Shown here piece by piece: positions 25,301 to 32,539 of a stretch of DNA of 37,553 nucleotides; the first letter of the stretch is position 1; each line of letters begins with the position of its first letter. A model generated the notes under the pieces. The model was not told the origin of the DNA and searched no databases. It saw only the letters and a program-made list of their open reading frames with translations. A program made the translations under genes and the position numbers. This DNA is from Micromonospora sp. H61. GTDB taxonomy: Bacteria > Actinomycetota > Actinomycetes > Mycobacteriales > Micromonosporaceae. The DNA lies in NCBI RefSeq assembly GCF_018070325.1, contig NZ_JAGPXY010000065.1, positions 1-37,553 on the forward strand, given 5' to 3'.

Positions 25301-25435
25301 CCGGGCGAGGGTGGTGTGTGCATCGGCAGGGTCGAGCCTGTGGTGCTGGATCAGGGCGGGGTCGACCTGCTGGAGGCGGTCGGCAAGCTCGCGAGTGATG
25401 AGGTGCTCGTAAACACCCCGCTCAAGATCCGTCAT
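22349..25435 (-). CDS. HKD-nuclease / SF2 helicase / DUF3427 protein
   Basis: A 1028-residue multidomain protein. Residues 1-130 are helical. About 135-290 is a phospholipase D-like HKD domain with LHAKAWLF (H219, K221) and VGSSNLSKTA (GSxN), the COG3886 pattern, in which the aspartate of classical HKD is absent. About 325-690 is a superfamily 2 helicase with Walker A ATGTGKT near 343-349, DEFHH at 434-438, LGLTATP and QLGRGLRL (motif VI). The rest is a DUF3427-type C-terminal part with no known activity. The single-protein combination of PLD, helicase and DUF3427 is widespread and sporadic, found in defence contexts, and fits an enzyme that moves along DNA and cuts it. It converges with the HTH gene; upstream are 250 bp of non-coding DNA. 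The role in defence is inferred. Confidence 0.9.
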   Translation of the reverse strand: MTDLERGVYEHLITRELADRLQQVDPALIQHHRLDPADAHTTLARHIATLAARALHSVPSGDDKLHHQIAMANQIAEAIATLSPKAATKQDQVTDAKHLLHAIAAPPTPPAEPTFPQRPTTPLSTGALLVNGRHQPRIGHEVNHEMASADQVDLLCAFIKWYGLRIVEPHIRELIARGGKVRVITTTYLGATDQRALDRLAELGAEIKVSYETRTTRLHAKAWLFRRNNGTTTAYVGSSNLSKTALVDGVEWNVRISNMEQPHVIDTFTATFEDYWNDPAFEAYDAARDAERLRHALSGERRDDAPTAISNLDVRPYPYQAEILADLDAERLVHGRWRNLVVMATGTGKTVVAALDYRRLHKAGRADSLLFVAHQEQILRQSLSTFRQVMGDGSFGETLVAGEKPNGWKHVFASIQSLHRREVDPEAYDMVIVDEFHHAEAPTYTRLLERLRPRVLLGLTATPDRADGGDVRRWFDGRAAVELHLWDALERQLLAPFQYFGLHDDVDLSHVTWKRGQGYDPTELSVLYTADHARARTVLRAVGEKVDVGRMRALGFCVSIRHAKFMADWFNKHDVPAAAVTSGVDRLTQRGMLRDFKAGKLRVLFTVDLFNEGVDLPMVDTILMLRPTESATIFLQQLGRGLRLDDDKPCLTVLDFIGGQHANFRFDLRWRALTGVSRRAITEAVRDDFPSLPSGCHVELDRVAKEVVLANLRSALPTSKAGLVSELRQLGDVSLATFLRETGLEIEDVYRSASFGGWTGLRRLAGIETSTPGPDDRELGRAIGRMLHTDDIDRLELLTRVAAGPPAPGQQVYAGNSRLLDMLHFSLWGPNAPLATRDERLARLWKEPARCAELRQVAEVLRDRIHRVTPTAAPGLVPLRVHARYSRNEACAAFGMTNPGSLREGVKWLPDAQADLFFVTLVKSEAHYSPTTMYADRAITDTLFQWESQSTTSAASATGQRYTSGGSTVHLFVRETRIADRDLGAPPYLYAGTMTYESHAGDRPMRVLWQLHHALPADVYATARTIAA

Positions 25436-25685
25436 TCACGCAATCTAATCGGTCGTGGCGCTGAAGCGTTCCCCTGACTAGGCGAGGAATTCCGCGCGTC
25501 GGGTCATCGGCAGATGAATATATCGGCGTCCAAGCCTGATGGAACCGATGCCCTGACCAGCCGATCGTGCTGTGGCTCTCGACGTCCGCGCGGCCACGCT
25601 GCTAATCAGGCGGATGGCTCTCTGCATCTATCGTCGATGCTCCTCGGCTCGGATCGAGCGTCAAACCCGGCGGCTCCACGGCTAG
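25436..25685. other. 250-bp gap without a convincing gene
   Basis: The gap lies between the helicase start and the acetyltransferase stop, both leftward. It is less GC-rich than its surroundings (ATGAATATATCGGCG near 25513). The rightward frame from 25514 has no family likeness. The helicase promoter should be here. Confidence 0.5.
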
Positions 25686-26243
25686 CTAAAAGGGACGAGG
25701 GCAGATCGGGGCGGTGCGGACCATGACATCGAAGGTTGGTGCGGCTTCCCAGTTGGGGCGCAGCTTGGTGACCTTGTTCCAGCCCCAGGAGCGGTACGCC
25801 ATCTGGGCGGCAGCATTGTCGGGACGGACCAAGAGCGTGGATCGCGGTTCAGCCCGGCCCGCAACCAGCTCGTCGTGCAGTGCCGCCGCAATGCCTTTAC
25901 GCCGCCAGGCAGGGTGTACCAGCAGCTCGCTGATCGCAAAGGTGCGTTTCCCGTCCTCTTCGGTGAACCCGGGCGGGACGGGCTCATGGATGCCCTCCCA
26001 CCACCGTGCCTGTGGAGGCAGCGGAAAGCCATAGATGTAGCCGGCCAGGGCCCCATCGACCGATGCGGTAATCAATTCCCATCCAACTCGCTGCATATGC
26101 AGGTCAAGCTGACGCCGGTAACGGTCCTGGCTGTAGAACTCGCCGCCACCCGCGTAGACCTCCAAGTAGAGGCCCACGAACTGATCGAGGATTTCCTTAG
26201 CCTCGTCGGCCCTGTGATGGCGAAGCTCCAAGCCCTCGATCAT
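25686..26243 (-). CDS. GNAT family N-acetyltransferase
   Basis: A 185-residue acetyltransferase of the GNAT fold, transferring acetyl from acetyl-CoA to an amine of a small molecule or protein. The CoA-binding motif A is clear: FAISELLVHPAWRRKGIAAALHDELVAG, with the R/Q-x-x-G-x-A signature in RRKGIA. Motif B follows as VRPDNAAAQMAYRSWGW. The N-terminal strand-helix and YIYGFPLP strand fit the fold. The ATG at 26243 overlaps the stop of the upstream XRE-TPR regulator gene by 4 nt (ATGA), so the two are translationally coupled. The acceptor cannot be told. Confidence 0.9.
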   Translation of the reverse strand: MIEGLELRHHRADEAKEILDQFVGLYLEVYAGGGEFYSQDRYRRQLDLHMQRVGWELITASVDGALAGYIYGFPLPPQARWWEGIHEPVPPGFTEEDGKRTFAISELLVHPAWRRKGIAAALHDELVAGRAEPRSTLLVRPDNAAAQMAYRSWGWNKVTKLRPNWEAAPTFDVMVRTAPICPRPF

Positions 26244-27796
26244 GCCCGGACCGCTCGGTCATAAGCGTCGACGAACTGGCGCGTTGCCGTGGTCGCCTGC
26301 CGTGGGGCCGCCAGGTTCGAGCGCACCTGCGCAAGGTGCCGGCTAATCCTCCCCGAGTTCATCTGGCTCACCGCGGGCAGGACGTCCAGCGCGATACGTG
26401 CCGCCTCGTTGACGTCGCCCTGCTGATACGCGGCTTCCGAGAGGTGCACGGTGTAGTAGACCTGATTACGCCGATGGCCAGGCGACGGATTGGCGATAAT
26501 TGCGCGGAACGACTGAGAGGCACGGTCGGGCCTGTCCAGCGCGAGGTAGGAAAGCCCCTGGATGCCGTTCACTTCTTGCTCGTTGACGAAGTCCACAAAC
26601 CCCAGGTCATCCTCGTGTGGCCCCCGCTCCAACTCGCGGCGAGCCTTGGTCATTTCCCGGCTGAACCCACTCGCATCCGTGAGTACGGCGTACGTGTGCG
26701 CCCTACGCAGATGTAACAGCGTGGTGAGACGAGGTGTCGCCCATCTGGCGGAGACGCGTAGCGCGGCCTCGGCACAGTGCAGCGACTCGCCGGGCTGACT
26801 GTCGCGGAGCAGCATGGATAGCTGGGTGAGCGCCTGTACTTCCATCCGCGGGTCGTCGGCGATGCGGGCGCGGGTAATGGCCTCGTTCAGGTAGGGCCTG
26901 GCTTCGGGCCTACGTTCGGCATCGGTAGCGAGCCAGGCGGCCTGGATGCTGAGGTCAGCGAGGGCGCTTTGAAGGGCATCGCCGACTTCTCGGCTGTAGT
27001 TCGCCCTCGCCGCCCAAGTCGACAGCCTGGCGTGTGCCTGGACGGCAACGTCGCAGAGTTGGTCGGCACCTGCTGCAGCATCGGCTCGCCGGAAGTCCTG
27101 AACCAGCGAGCTGGCCAGTCGTACCTGCTCCATGCCAATGTTGCGGGGCACTTCAACAGGGCCTGCAAGGAGATAAGGATGACCGGCTGCGGCGAGTCCC
27201 GCGAGCGCGGCCATTGTGTTGAAGCGTCGCCGGTCCGTAGCGCCACCCCCTCCGGTTGATGCCCCCTCCACGGTAACCGCCATGGCCAGCAGTTCGCCCT
27301 GCTCAGTTGTCGGGTCGTGGGCATGAGGATCGTCTGTTGTGCCCTCTGCGGCGCGGTCGTTGACCCGGTAAGGCTGGCCAGGCAGACCGAACCAGAGGCA
27401 AGAGGCGGGCACCCACAGCAGCTGTGCCCAGTGCGCCAGGCGGTCCAGGTGCACGAGCGGCGGGCCGTTCTCCACCCGACTTAACTGCGCCTGCGTGATT
27501 CCCAACCACCCTGCCACCACGCTCTGCGGCAAGGCGACCCGCCCGTGATACGGATGGCACCGGTACGCCCTGATCACCCGCCCCAGATGCCGCTCGGCGA
27601 GGGCCTGTCGCACCGGCTCGTGCTCCCAGAAGCTCGCCGGCACCTTCGGTGGTGCGCTCAACCGGTCCCGCTCGGCGGCCTGGCACGGCGTACACCGTCC
27701 GCTGTCGTTGTCCCGGGCCAGCCGTCCGCCGCACCGAGGGCAGTTCGCGTGGGTCACCGGCGGCTCCGTCCGTCTCGCCTCATCGAGCGTATCCAT
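26240..27796 (-). CDS. Zinc-ribbon, XRE helix-turn-helix and TPR regulator
   Basis: A 518-residue regulator. Residues 19-38 hold a zinc-ribbon pair, CPRCGG and CTPC. About 60-115 is an XRE-type helix-turn-helix (LPQSVVAGWLGITQAQLSRVENG). From about 190 to the end there are helical TPR-like repeats, as in many large Streptomyces and Micromonospora regulators that sense a partner or peptide. The zinc ribbon in front of the HTH is uncommon in that group. The start is ATG at 27796; the frame runs upstream to 27874, but those residues do not look coding. It shares a 4-nt ATGA overlap with the downstream acetyltransferase. Target genes are unknown. Confidence 0.87.
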   Translation of the reverse strand: MDTLDEARRTEPPVTHANCPRCGGRLARDNDSGRCTPCQAAERDRLSAPPKVPASFWEHEPVRQALAERHLGRVIRAYRCHPYHGRVALPQSVVAGWLGITQAQLSRVENGPPLVHLDRLAHWAQLLWVPASCLWFGLPGQPYRVNDRAAEGTTDDPHAHDPTTEQGELLAMAVTVEGASTGGGGATDRRRFNTMAALAGLAAAGHPYLLAGPVEVPRNIGMEQVRLASSLVQDFRRADAAAGADQLCDVAVQAHARLSTWAARANYSREVGDALQSALADLSIQAAWLATDAERRPEARPYLNEAITRARIADDPRMEVQALTQLSMLLRDSQPGESLHCAEAALRVSARWATPRLTTLLHLRRAHTYAVLTDASGFSREMTKARRELERGPHEDDLGFVDFVNEQEVNGIQGLSYLALDRPDRASQSFRAIIANPSPGHRRNQVYYTVHLSEAAYQQGDVNEAARIALDVLPAVSQMNSGRISRHLAQVRSNLAAPRQATTATRQFVDAYDRAVRA

Positions 27797-27878
27797 TGAA
27801 CACGCTGCGTGGAGCGCTGGTATACGCGCGACGCATATCGTCAAAGGACCGCCGAAAAAGCGAGCGGAGTACAACTAC

Positions 27879-28397
27879 TCAGGACGGGCGCAAAGCCCGC
27901 AGCGCCTCGACGACCACGCTCCAACGCCTCGGCCCGTTCACCGACTCCAGCGGCTTCCCGTCCGCCACGACCACGCCGGCAGCGCGCAGCACCGCCAGGT
28001 GACCCGCGTACGCCGGATGAGCGGCCAACTCCGCCTTGGTGTGCGGGAACGCGACGATCGGCAACCCCGCACCCAGCGACTCGTTGAGGACGCCGAGCGC
28101 CAGCGTGTCGTTGACGCCCAACGCCCACTTCGTCACCGTGTTGAACGTGACCGGCGCGGCCACCACCACATCGGCCGGCGGGTGCGGCTCCGGGTCGCCG
28201 GGCATCCGCCACTCCATGCGTACGAGATAGCCGGTCTTGTCTTGCAGCGCGGCCCGGTCGAGCCACGGCGCGGCGGTCGGGCTGACGATCATGCACACCT
28301 GCCACCCGTCGGCGATCAGGAGGTCGACCAACTCGTCGATGTGTTCCGCCGGACCCGCGGCGCAGACGACCAGATACAGCACCGGACGTTCCGTCAT
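27879..28397 (-). CDS. Flavoprotein of the PPC decarboxylase/Dfp type
   Basis: A 172-residue single-domain flavoprotein with the Rossmann-like HFCD fold. VLYLVVCAAGPAEHIDELV is the FMN phosphate loop region, and VVVAAPVTFNTVTKWALGVNDTLA carries the typical AP-xxxNT-KxxxGxxDxL motif of phosphopantothenoylcysteine decarboxylases and relatives. The canonical catalytic His and Cys of CoaC are not obvious, so the substrate may differ: members also modify peptides or lack a known role. It is divergent from the flavohaemoprotein-like gene, with two palindromes in the gap. CAGACT lies 6 nt before the ATG, a weak leaderless -10. Confidence 0.85.
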   Translation of the reverse strand: MTERPVLYLVVCAAGPAEHIDELVDLLIADGWQVCMIVSPTAAPWLDRAALQDKTGYLVRMEWRMPGDPEPHPPADVVVAAPVTFNTVTKWALGVNDTLALGVLNESLGAGLPIVAFPHTKAELAAHPAYAGHLAVLRAAGVVVADGKPLESVNGPRRWSVVVEALRALRPS

Positions 28398-28423
28398 GCC
28401 CGCAGTCTGCCCGATTCGACAGT

Positions 28424-28455
28424 CGCGACGTCGCGCGCATACCGATTAGGTATGC
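28424..28455. promoter_or_regulatory. Two adjacent palindromes in a divergent gene gap
   Basis: CGCGACGTCGCG at 28424-28435 is a perfect 12-bp palindrome, and GCATACC-GATTA-GGTATGC at 28437-28455 has 7-bp perfect arms. They lie between the divergent flavoprotein and flavohaemoprotein-like genes and could be operators for either or both. Confidence 0.5.
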
Positions 28456-28616
28456 CGTCAACGATCACCGTGACATGCCGTCGGCCCTGGTCAGCCGCGA
28501 CAGTCGACGCATGGCCCGGGGCGGGTGCCTTGTCCCGGAGTTGCGCCGGCCCTCAACGGCGCAGCTCCTCCCGCCCGCCCCGGTGCCAGCCCATGGATCA
28601 ACGACTTGGAGCTCGC

Positions 28617-29723
28617 ATGCCCGCCGTGATCGACGACGACCACCCGGCTCGCGTGAGTCTGGAGGCCGCCTGGGAGTCGGTCGACGTGCGGGCCGTCGGC
28701 GACTTCTGGTGCACCCTCGAAGACCGCCGACCCGGGCTGCTCCCACAGCGCGACGCGCCGCTGTTCTTCACCGCGCTGGGCAGCCTCGTGGTCGGCGGCG
28801 CCGACCCGGCGAACCGGGCGGCGCTGCTCCGGGTGCTCGGCCACGCGTACCGTCACTTCGACCTACTTCCGCACGCCACCACCATCGGCGACGCGCTGCT
28901 CGCCACCGTTGCCCGCCACGCGCGCCCACTGTGGACGCCGCAGCTCACCATCGCCGCCGAGCGCGCCCTGTGCCGCGCCACGCACGCCATCCGCCGCGCC
29001 GCCGCGCAGGCCGGCGACGGCCGGGCCTGGTGGCACGTCGAGGTGACCGGCCATGATCGGCCGTCGCCCGACATCGCCATCCTCACGGTACGTCCCTGGC
29101 GGCGACTGCCCTTCCAGCCAGGTCAGGCCGTGCCGGTCTGCACGCCGCGCCTGCCCGGGCACTGGCGCTGGCTCTCACCGGCCAACGCTCCACGCGCGGA
29201 CGGCACCGTCGAGCTGCACGTCCGCGCCGTACCCGCCGGCACCGTCTCCCACCGCCTGGTCCACGAGGTACGCCCCGGCGAGCTGCTCTGGCTCGGCCCA
29301 CCCGGCGACACCGGGCTGAGCCTCGACTCGGCGAGCACGAACGATCTGCTCCTCATCGCCGGTGGCACCGGCCTGGCGCCGCTGCGCGCCCTGGTCGAGC
29401 AGGTCGCCGCCGCACCCGACGGTCGGCGGGTGACGCTGATCGTCGGCGCGCGCACCTTCACCGACCTGTACGACGCGATCGCCCTCGACAAGCTGCAGTG
29501 CGCCCACGACTGGCTGACCATCGTGCCGGCCCTCTCCGACGACCCCGGCGCGGAGCCGGCCGAGCAGGGCGACGCCCTGACCGTCGCCCTCGAACACCAC
29601 CAGCCCGGCCAGGACATCTACCTCTGCGGCCCACCCGCGATGCTGGCCAATGCGCGGCCACGGCTGCGCGCTCACGGTATCCCCGCTGCCCGCATTCATC
29701 TGCCCAGAGGCTTCACCCACTGA
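28617..29723 (+). CDS. Flavohaemoprotein-like reductase with divergent globin domain
   Basis: A 368-residue protein. Residues 1-130 look like a globin with weak conservation (ARVSLEAAWESVDVRAVGDFWCTLEDRRPGLLP, later LGHAYRHFDLLPHATTIGDALLATV, the proximal-helix region). The rest is a ferredoxin-reductase-like pair: an FAD domain with RWLSPAN (RxxS motif, near residue 180) and an NAD(P) domain with LLLIAGGTGLAPLRAL and LCGPPAML. This is the layout of flavohaemoproteins (NO dioxygenase), but the proximal histidine does not line up cleanly: a tyrosine seems to stand there, with histidines 2 residues either side. It may bind haem differently or not at all. ATG at 28617 has GGAG 5 nt upstream. The electron acceptor is open. 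Confidence 0.78.
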   Translation: MPAVIDDDHPARVSLEAAWESVDVRAVGDFWCTLEDRRPGLLPQRDAPLFFTALGSLVVGGADPANRAALLRVLGHAYRHFDLLPHATTIGDALLATVARHARPLWTPQLTIAAERALCRATHAIRRAAAQAGDGRAWWHVEVTGHDRPSPDIAILTVRPWRRLPFQPGQAVPVCTPRLPGHWRWLSPANAPRADGTVELHVRAVPAGTVSHRLVHEVRPGELLWLGPPGDTGLSLDSASTNDLLLIAGGTGLAPLRALVEQVAAAPDGRRVTLIVGARTFTDLYDAIALDKLQCAHDWLTIVPALSDDPGAEPAEQGDALTVALEHHQPGQDIYLCGPPAMLANARPRLRAHGIPAARIHLPRGFTH

Positions 29724-29881
29724 TGACTGCGCCTTCTCATTGATCGATCGCCATGAGAGGCTTAAACGCCTGTGCGTGTTCGTCTCAGTGCGGCGGGTAA
29801 GCGGCGTGGAGGATGCTGACGGTCTGTTGCACGAGTACCTGCGTGAGCTCCCCGACTTGGCGGGCGTGCACCGATGACAGC

Positions 29882-29919
29882 TTCGCGGGACCGCGAAAAA
29901 TGATTCAGGTCAGTAGCGT
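29882..29919 (+). promoter_or_regulatory. Candidate leaderless promoter with palindrome for the GIY-YIG/HNH gene
   Basis: TAGCGT at 29914-29919 is followed by 6 nt and GTG at 29926 (TANNNT-N6-start). TTCGCGG-GA-CCGCGAA at 29882-29897 is an interrupted palindrome over the -35 position and could hold a repressor. The rest of 29724-29925 has no gene that I can support. Confidence 0.5.
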
Positions 29920-29925
29920 CTGGGC

Positions 29926-31350
29926 GTGCCCGCCACTTCCTCCGGTGACCCGCTGTCCGGCTTCAGCCCTGCGCGGCCCTACACACGGGACGCCGCCGGT
30001 GACGCTCCTCGAACGCCCGGTGTGCACGTGGTTGTCGAGAGCGGCGATGTCGTTTACGTCGGTTCGACTGGCGATCTACGTCGACGTCTCCGCCAGCACC
30101 TGACCGGCAATCGGGGTTCATCGGTCCTGCACGACCAGGTCGGCCAGCTGCTCGACCAGCGCGGTGCTCCGGCGGCGGCTGCTGACATCGCAGATTGGTT
30201 GGCTCACTGCGACCTCCGCTGGCTCGGGACCGATGATGCGCAGGGAGTGAAGGAGGCGTTGGTCGCGACCCTTGGACCTCGATTCAACAGGCATGTGCCG
30301 AAGGAGTCGGGGTTGCCCGAGGTCTCCGCAAAGCAGCGCCAGTTCGATCGCCTGAAGTCCGGCCGATACTACGGTGGGGTGCTCGACGCGGTCCGCGCGT
30401 ACTTGCACGTCGCCGTGCCCGATGCCGCTGACAAGGAGCGGGATTACTGGACGCTGTCCTGCCTGCCGGCGACGCATGCCGGGAGACTCGCCGCAGTCAG
30501 CATGAAGCGGATGGAGACGTTCGTTCTGGCCGAGCCCGCCGAGCCGAACGAACACTCGCTGATCACCGGCTTTGTCATTGTCAGATGGTCTGCCCTGCGT
30601 CAGCACTGGCCGACGTTCCAGGCGTTCACTGACGCCTTCCCCGATCTGACCATCCGCCACTCCGATTACGCGGATCCAGGGCCGGACCAGGTTCGGGTCG
30701 ATGGCTGGCACCACGACCTGATAGCCGCTTTCCGCGACGACCGCTTCGCCGCGGCCGTACGTGATCTCACCGAGCCGCTGCTGAGAGTCCGAACGATGCA
30801 GACCGCAGGACACAACGACCAACTCGCCGAGCAGGTGTTGAAGATCGACAACCTGGCGAACTCCCCGGACGACAGCAGGGCGATTGAGCCGGAGGCCGCG
30901 TCCGAGGGGCGGCGCAGGAGGCTGGCCGAGGTCACCGCACGGCAGGGGCAGGCGGACTTCCGCCGCCGGCTCATGAAGGCGTACGACAACCGCTGCGCGA
31001 TCACCGGCTGTGATGCCGAGGCCGCGCTCCAGGCTGCGCACATCGACCCTTACGACGGGCCGGCCTCCAACCAGGTCAACAACGGTCTTCTGCTCCGCGC
31101 TGACCTGCACAACCTGCTGGACCGAGGGTTGATCTGGATTGATGAGTCGTACGTCTTGCATGTGGTGGCGGGCATCGCGCACTACTCCAGCTACCACGGC
31201 CAGCGAATCCGCCTACCGGAGAGGACCGAAGACCTGCCAGACCCGGAAGCGCTGCTTCGGCACCGACGCGCGTGGCATGGGTTCCATGACGTCGTAGAAG
31301 ACCACGAGCCAGACCCGGGGCGCGCGACGGCCGGGAGTAGTTCCCCGTAG
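29926..31350 (+). CDS. Protein with both GIY-YIG and HNH nuclease domains
   Basis: A 474-residue protein with two unrelated nuclease folds. Residues 32-125 form a GIY-YIG domain: GVH (32-34), YVG (44-46), an arginine-rich helix after it (R52-R54), and the metal-site glutamate E110 in KEALVATLGPRFN, ending with N121. Residues about 335-430 form an HNH domain of the HNH_2 type: CAITGC, AAHIDPY with H372, NNGLLLRADLHNLL with N386 and H395. The middle part, about 130-330, has no family I recognise and may recognise a target. Both active sites look intact. Either alone would be ordinary in phage or restriction contexts; together they suggest a DNA-cutting defence or mobile-element enzyme. No partner gene adjoins. 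GTG at 29926 is supported by a leaderless -10. Confidence 0.87.
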   Translation: MPATSSGDPLSGFSPARPYTRDAAGDAPRTPGVHVVVESGDVVYVGSTGDLRRRLRQHLTGNRGSSVLHDQVGQLLDQRGAPAAAADIADWLAHCDLRWLGTDDAQGVKEALVATLGPRFNRHVPKESGLPEVSAKQRQFDRLKSGRYYGGVLDAVRAYLHVAVPDAADKERDYWTLSCLPATHAGRLAAVSMKRMETFVLAEPAEPNEHSLITGFVIVRWSALRQHWPTFQAFTDAFPDLTIRHSDYADPGPDQVRVDGWHHDLIAAFRDDRFAAAVRDLTEPLLRVRTMQTAGHNDQLAEQVLKIDNLANSPDDSRAIEPEAASEGRRRRLAEVTARQGQADFRRRLMKAYDNRCAITGCDAEAALQAAHIDPYDGPASNQVNNGLLLRADLHNLLDRGLIWIDESYVLHVVAGIAHYSSYHGQRIRLPERTEDLPDPEALLRHRRAWHGFHDVVEDHEPDPGRATAGSSSP

Positions 31351-31397
31351 AGCGATATACCTGTGAGGCATAGATATGACCCAGAGGTATATCGCTC
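31350..31397. terminator. 48-nt near-perfect palindrome between convergent genes
   Basis: GAGCGATATACCT at 31350-31362 pairs exactly with 31385-31397, and the inner part (TG, G, CATA) pairs again toward the centre. It begins at the last base of the nuclease stop codon and lies before the convergent Fn3-CBM3 gene end, so it can stop both transcripts. It resembles a dispersed palindromic element more than a classical terminator. Confidence 0.7.
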
Positions 31398-31448
31398 GTC
31401 AGGACAAGGCCGGCCAGGCGCTGCTCTCACCGGTCACGCGCCGCGCGG

Positions 31449-32333
31449 TCAGGAGTAGGTGTCGCCGAATTCGCGTACCTCGTCGACGTCCAGCGTGATC
31501 CGGTCGTTCTCGGTCCACTGGCCGGTGGCGGCGACCCAGCTCGGGTCGTCGCGTTCGTCGATGTCGCTCCAGCTGTGCCGGTGGTGCCGTAGCTGGATCG
31601 GCCCGGTCGACTGACCCGGCGCGAGCGTCCCGTCGGTGAAGGTCAGCTCCACCCAGCCGGGGACCGGCGTTCCCGGGATCGGGTAACCCGGCGGCGCCGG
31701 CGTCGTCATCCCGGTCGGCGGCCCGCCCGGCGGGATGAAGAACTGCACGGTCTGCTCGATGCGGTCACAACCCAGCACGGCCCAGTCGCAGTTCGGCACC
31801 AGCGAGGTGTTGGCGCCCTCGAAGCGCAGGTGGTAGCGCACCCGCACCGTGCTCAGGTCAAGCGGCGCGGTGCCGGTGTTCGTCACCTTCAGGAGGTGCT
31901 GGATCTGGTTGTTCGTGGGGGACCAGTCCAGGTTGAGGTAGCTGAGCGTCGCGCGGCCGGCCGCGGTGCGCACTGTGGTGGTGGGCGAGGTGTCGGAGTA
32001 GCCGCCGAGCGCGCGGGCGGCAACCGCGATCCGGTACGTCGTGCCGGGTGCGAGGTCGGTCAGCGTGATCGTGGTTTCGGTGGTGGAGCCGAGGAAGCGG
32101 TACGTGTTCGGGCCCAGCGGCACCTGCACCTCGTAGTTGATCGGCTGCTCCGCACCGGGCTCGACCCAGGCGGAGGGCGCCCAGCTGAGGGTGAGCTGAT
32201 GTGGTTCGTTTGCCACCACCGTGGGAGTGCCCGGGGTGCTGATCGCCGGGCCGTCGGCGCGGGCGGCGTTGACGGCGAGCAGGCTCGCCAGCGCGGCGAG
32301 GGCGACGGTGGCGGCGACACGGCGAGCAGACAT
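31449..32333 (-). CDS. Secreted Fn3 and CBM3 domain protein
   Basis: A 294-residue exported protein. Residues 1-27 are a signal peptide (VAATVALAALASLLAVNAARA). About 30-125 is a fibronectin type III domain (PTVVANEPHQLTLSWAPSAW, then TTYRIAVAARALGGYSDTSP). About 130-290 is a family 3 cellulose-binding module: YLNLDWSPTNNQIQHLLKVTNTGTAPLDLSTVRVRYHL and ELTFTDGTLAPGQSTGPIQLRHHRHSWSDIDE. No catalytic domain is attached, so it may bind cellulose or a similar glucan outside the cell and work with enzymes encoded elsewhere. TACCAT lies 6 nt before the ATG at 32333, the leaderless pattern. Confidence 0.9.
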   Translation of the reverse strand: MSARRVAATVALAALASLLAVNAARADGPAISTPGTPTVVANEPHQLTLSWAPSAWVEPGAEQPINYEVQVPLGPNTYRFLGSTTETTITLTDLAPGTTYRIAVAARALGGYSDTSPTTTVRTAAGRATLSYLNLDWSPTNNQIQHLLKVTNTGTAPLDLSTVRVRYHLRFEGANTSLVPNCDWAVLGCDRIEQTVQFFIPPGGPPTGMTTPAPPGYPIPGTPVPGWVELTFTDGTLAPGQSTGPIQLRHHRHSWSDIDERDDPSWVAATGQWTENDRITLDVDEVREFGDTYS

Positions 32334-32339
32334 AGCCGA

Positions 32340-32345
32340 ATGGTA
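32340..32345 (-). promoter_or_regulatory. Leaderless -10 box of the Fn3-CBM3 gene
   Basis: On the minus strand TACCAT is followed by exactly 6 nt and the ATG at 32333 (TANNNT-N6-start). An imperfect palindrome (CCGTCA/TGACGG) lies about 30 bp upstream of it. Confidence 0.55.
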
Positions 32346-32510
32346 TGCACCACCATCGATGTCCGTGCATCCTCCGTCAGGCCAATGACGGCGGAGGCGG
32401 ATTCAGTCCGTTACGCGACGTAGTCAACTTGGAGATAATGCCTGGTCACGTGGCTACCTAGCGTGAACCCGTCATCACGAACGGCCCGGACGCCGGCGTC
32501 TCACCTGCCG

Positions 32511-32533
32511 CCCGTCTGGGCCTCAGACGGGAG
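32511..32533 (+). promoter_or_regulatory. Leader hairpin covering the ribosome binding site
   Basis: CCCGTCTG (32511-32518) pairs perfectly with CAGACGGG (32524-32531) around a 5-base loop. The last GGG is part of the GGGAG ribosome binding site (32529-32533) of the gene starting at 32540, so the hairpin could hide it. Confidence 0.55.
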
Positions 32534-32539
32534 AAACAC

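Noticed and set aside
25514..25726. 70-codon frame in the gap above the helicase
   Set aside because: No ribosome binding site, no family, and it overlaps the acetyltransferase end.
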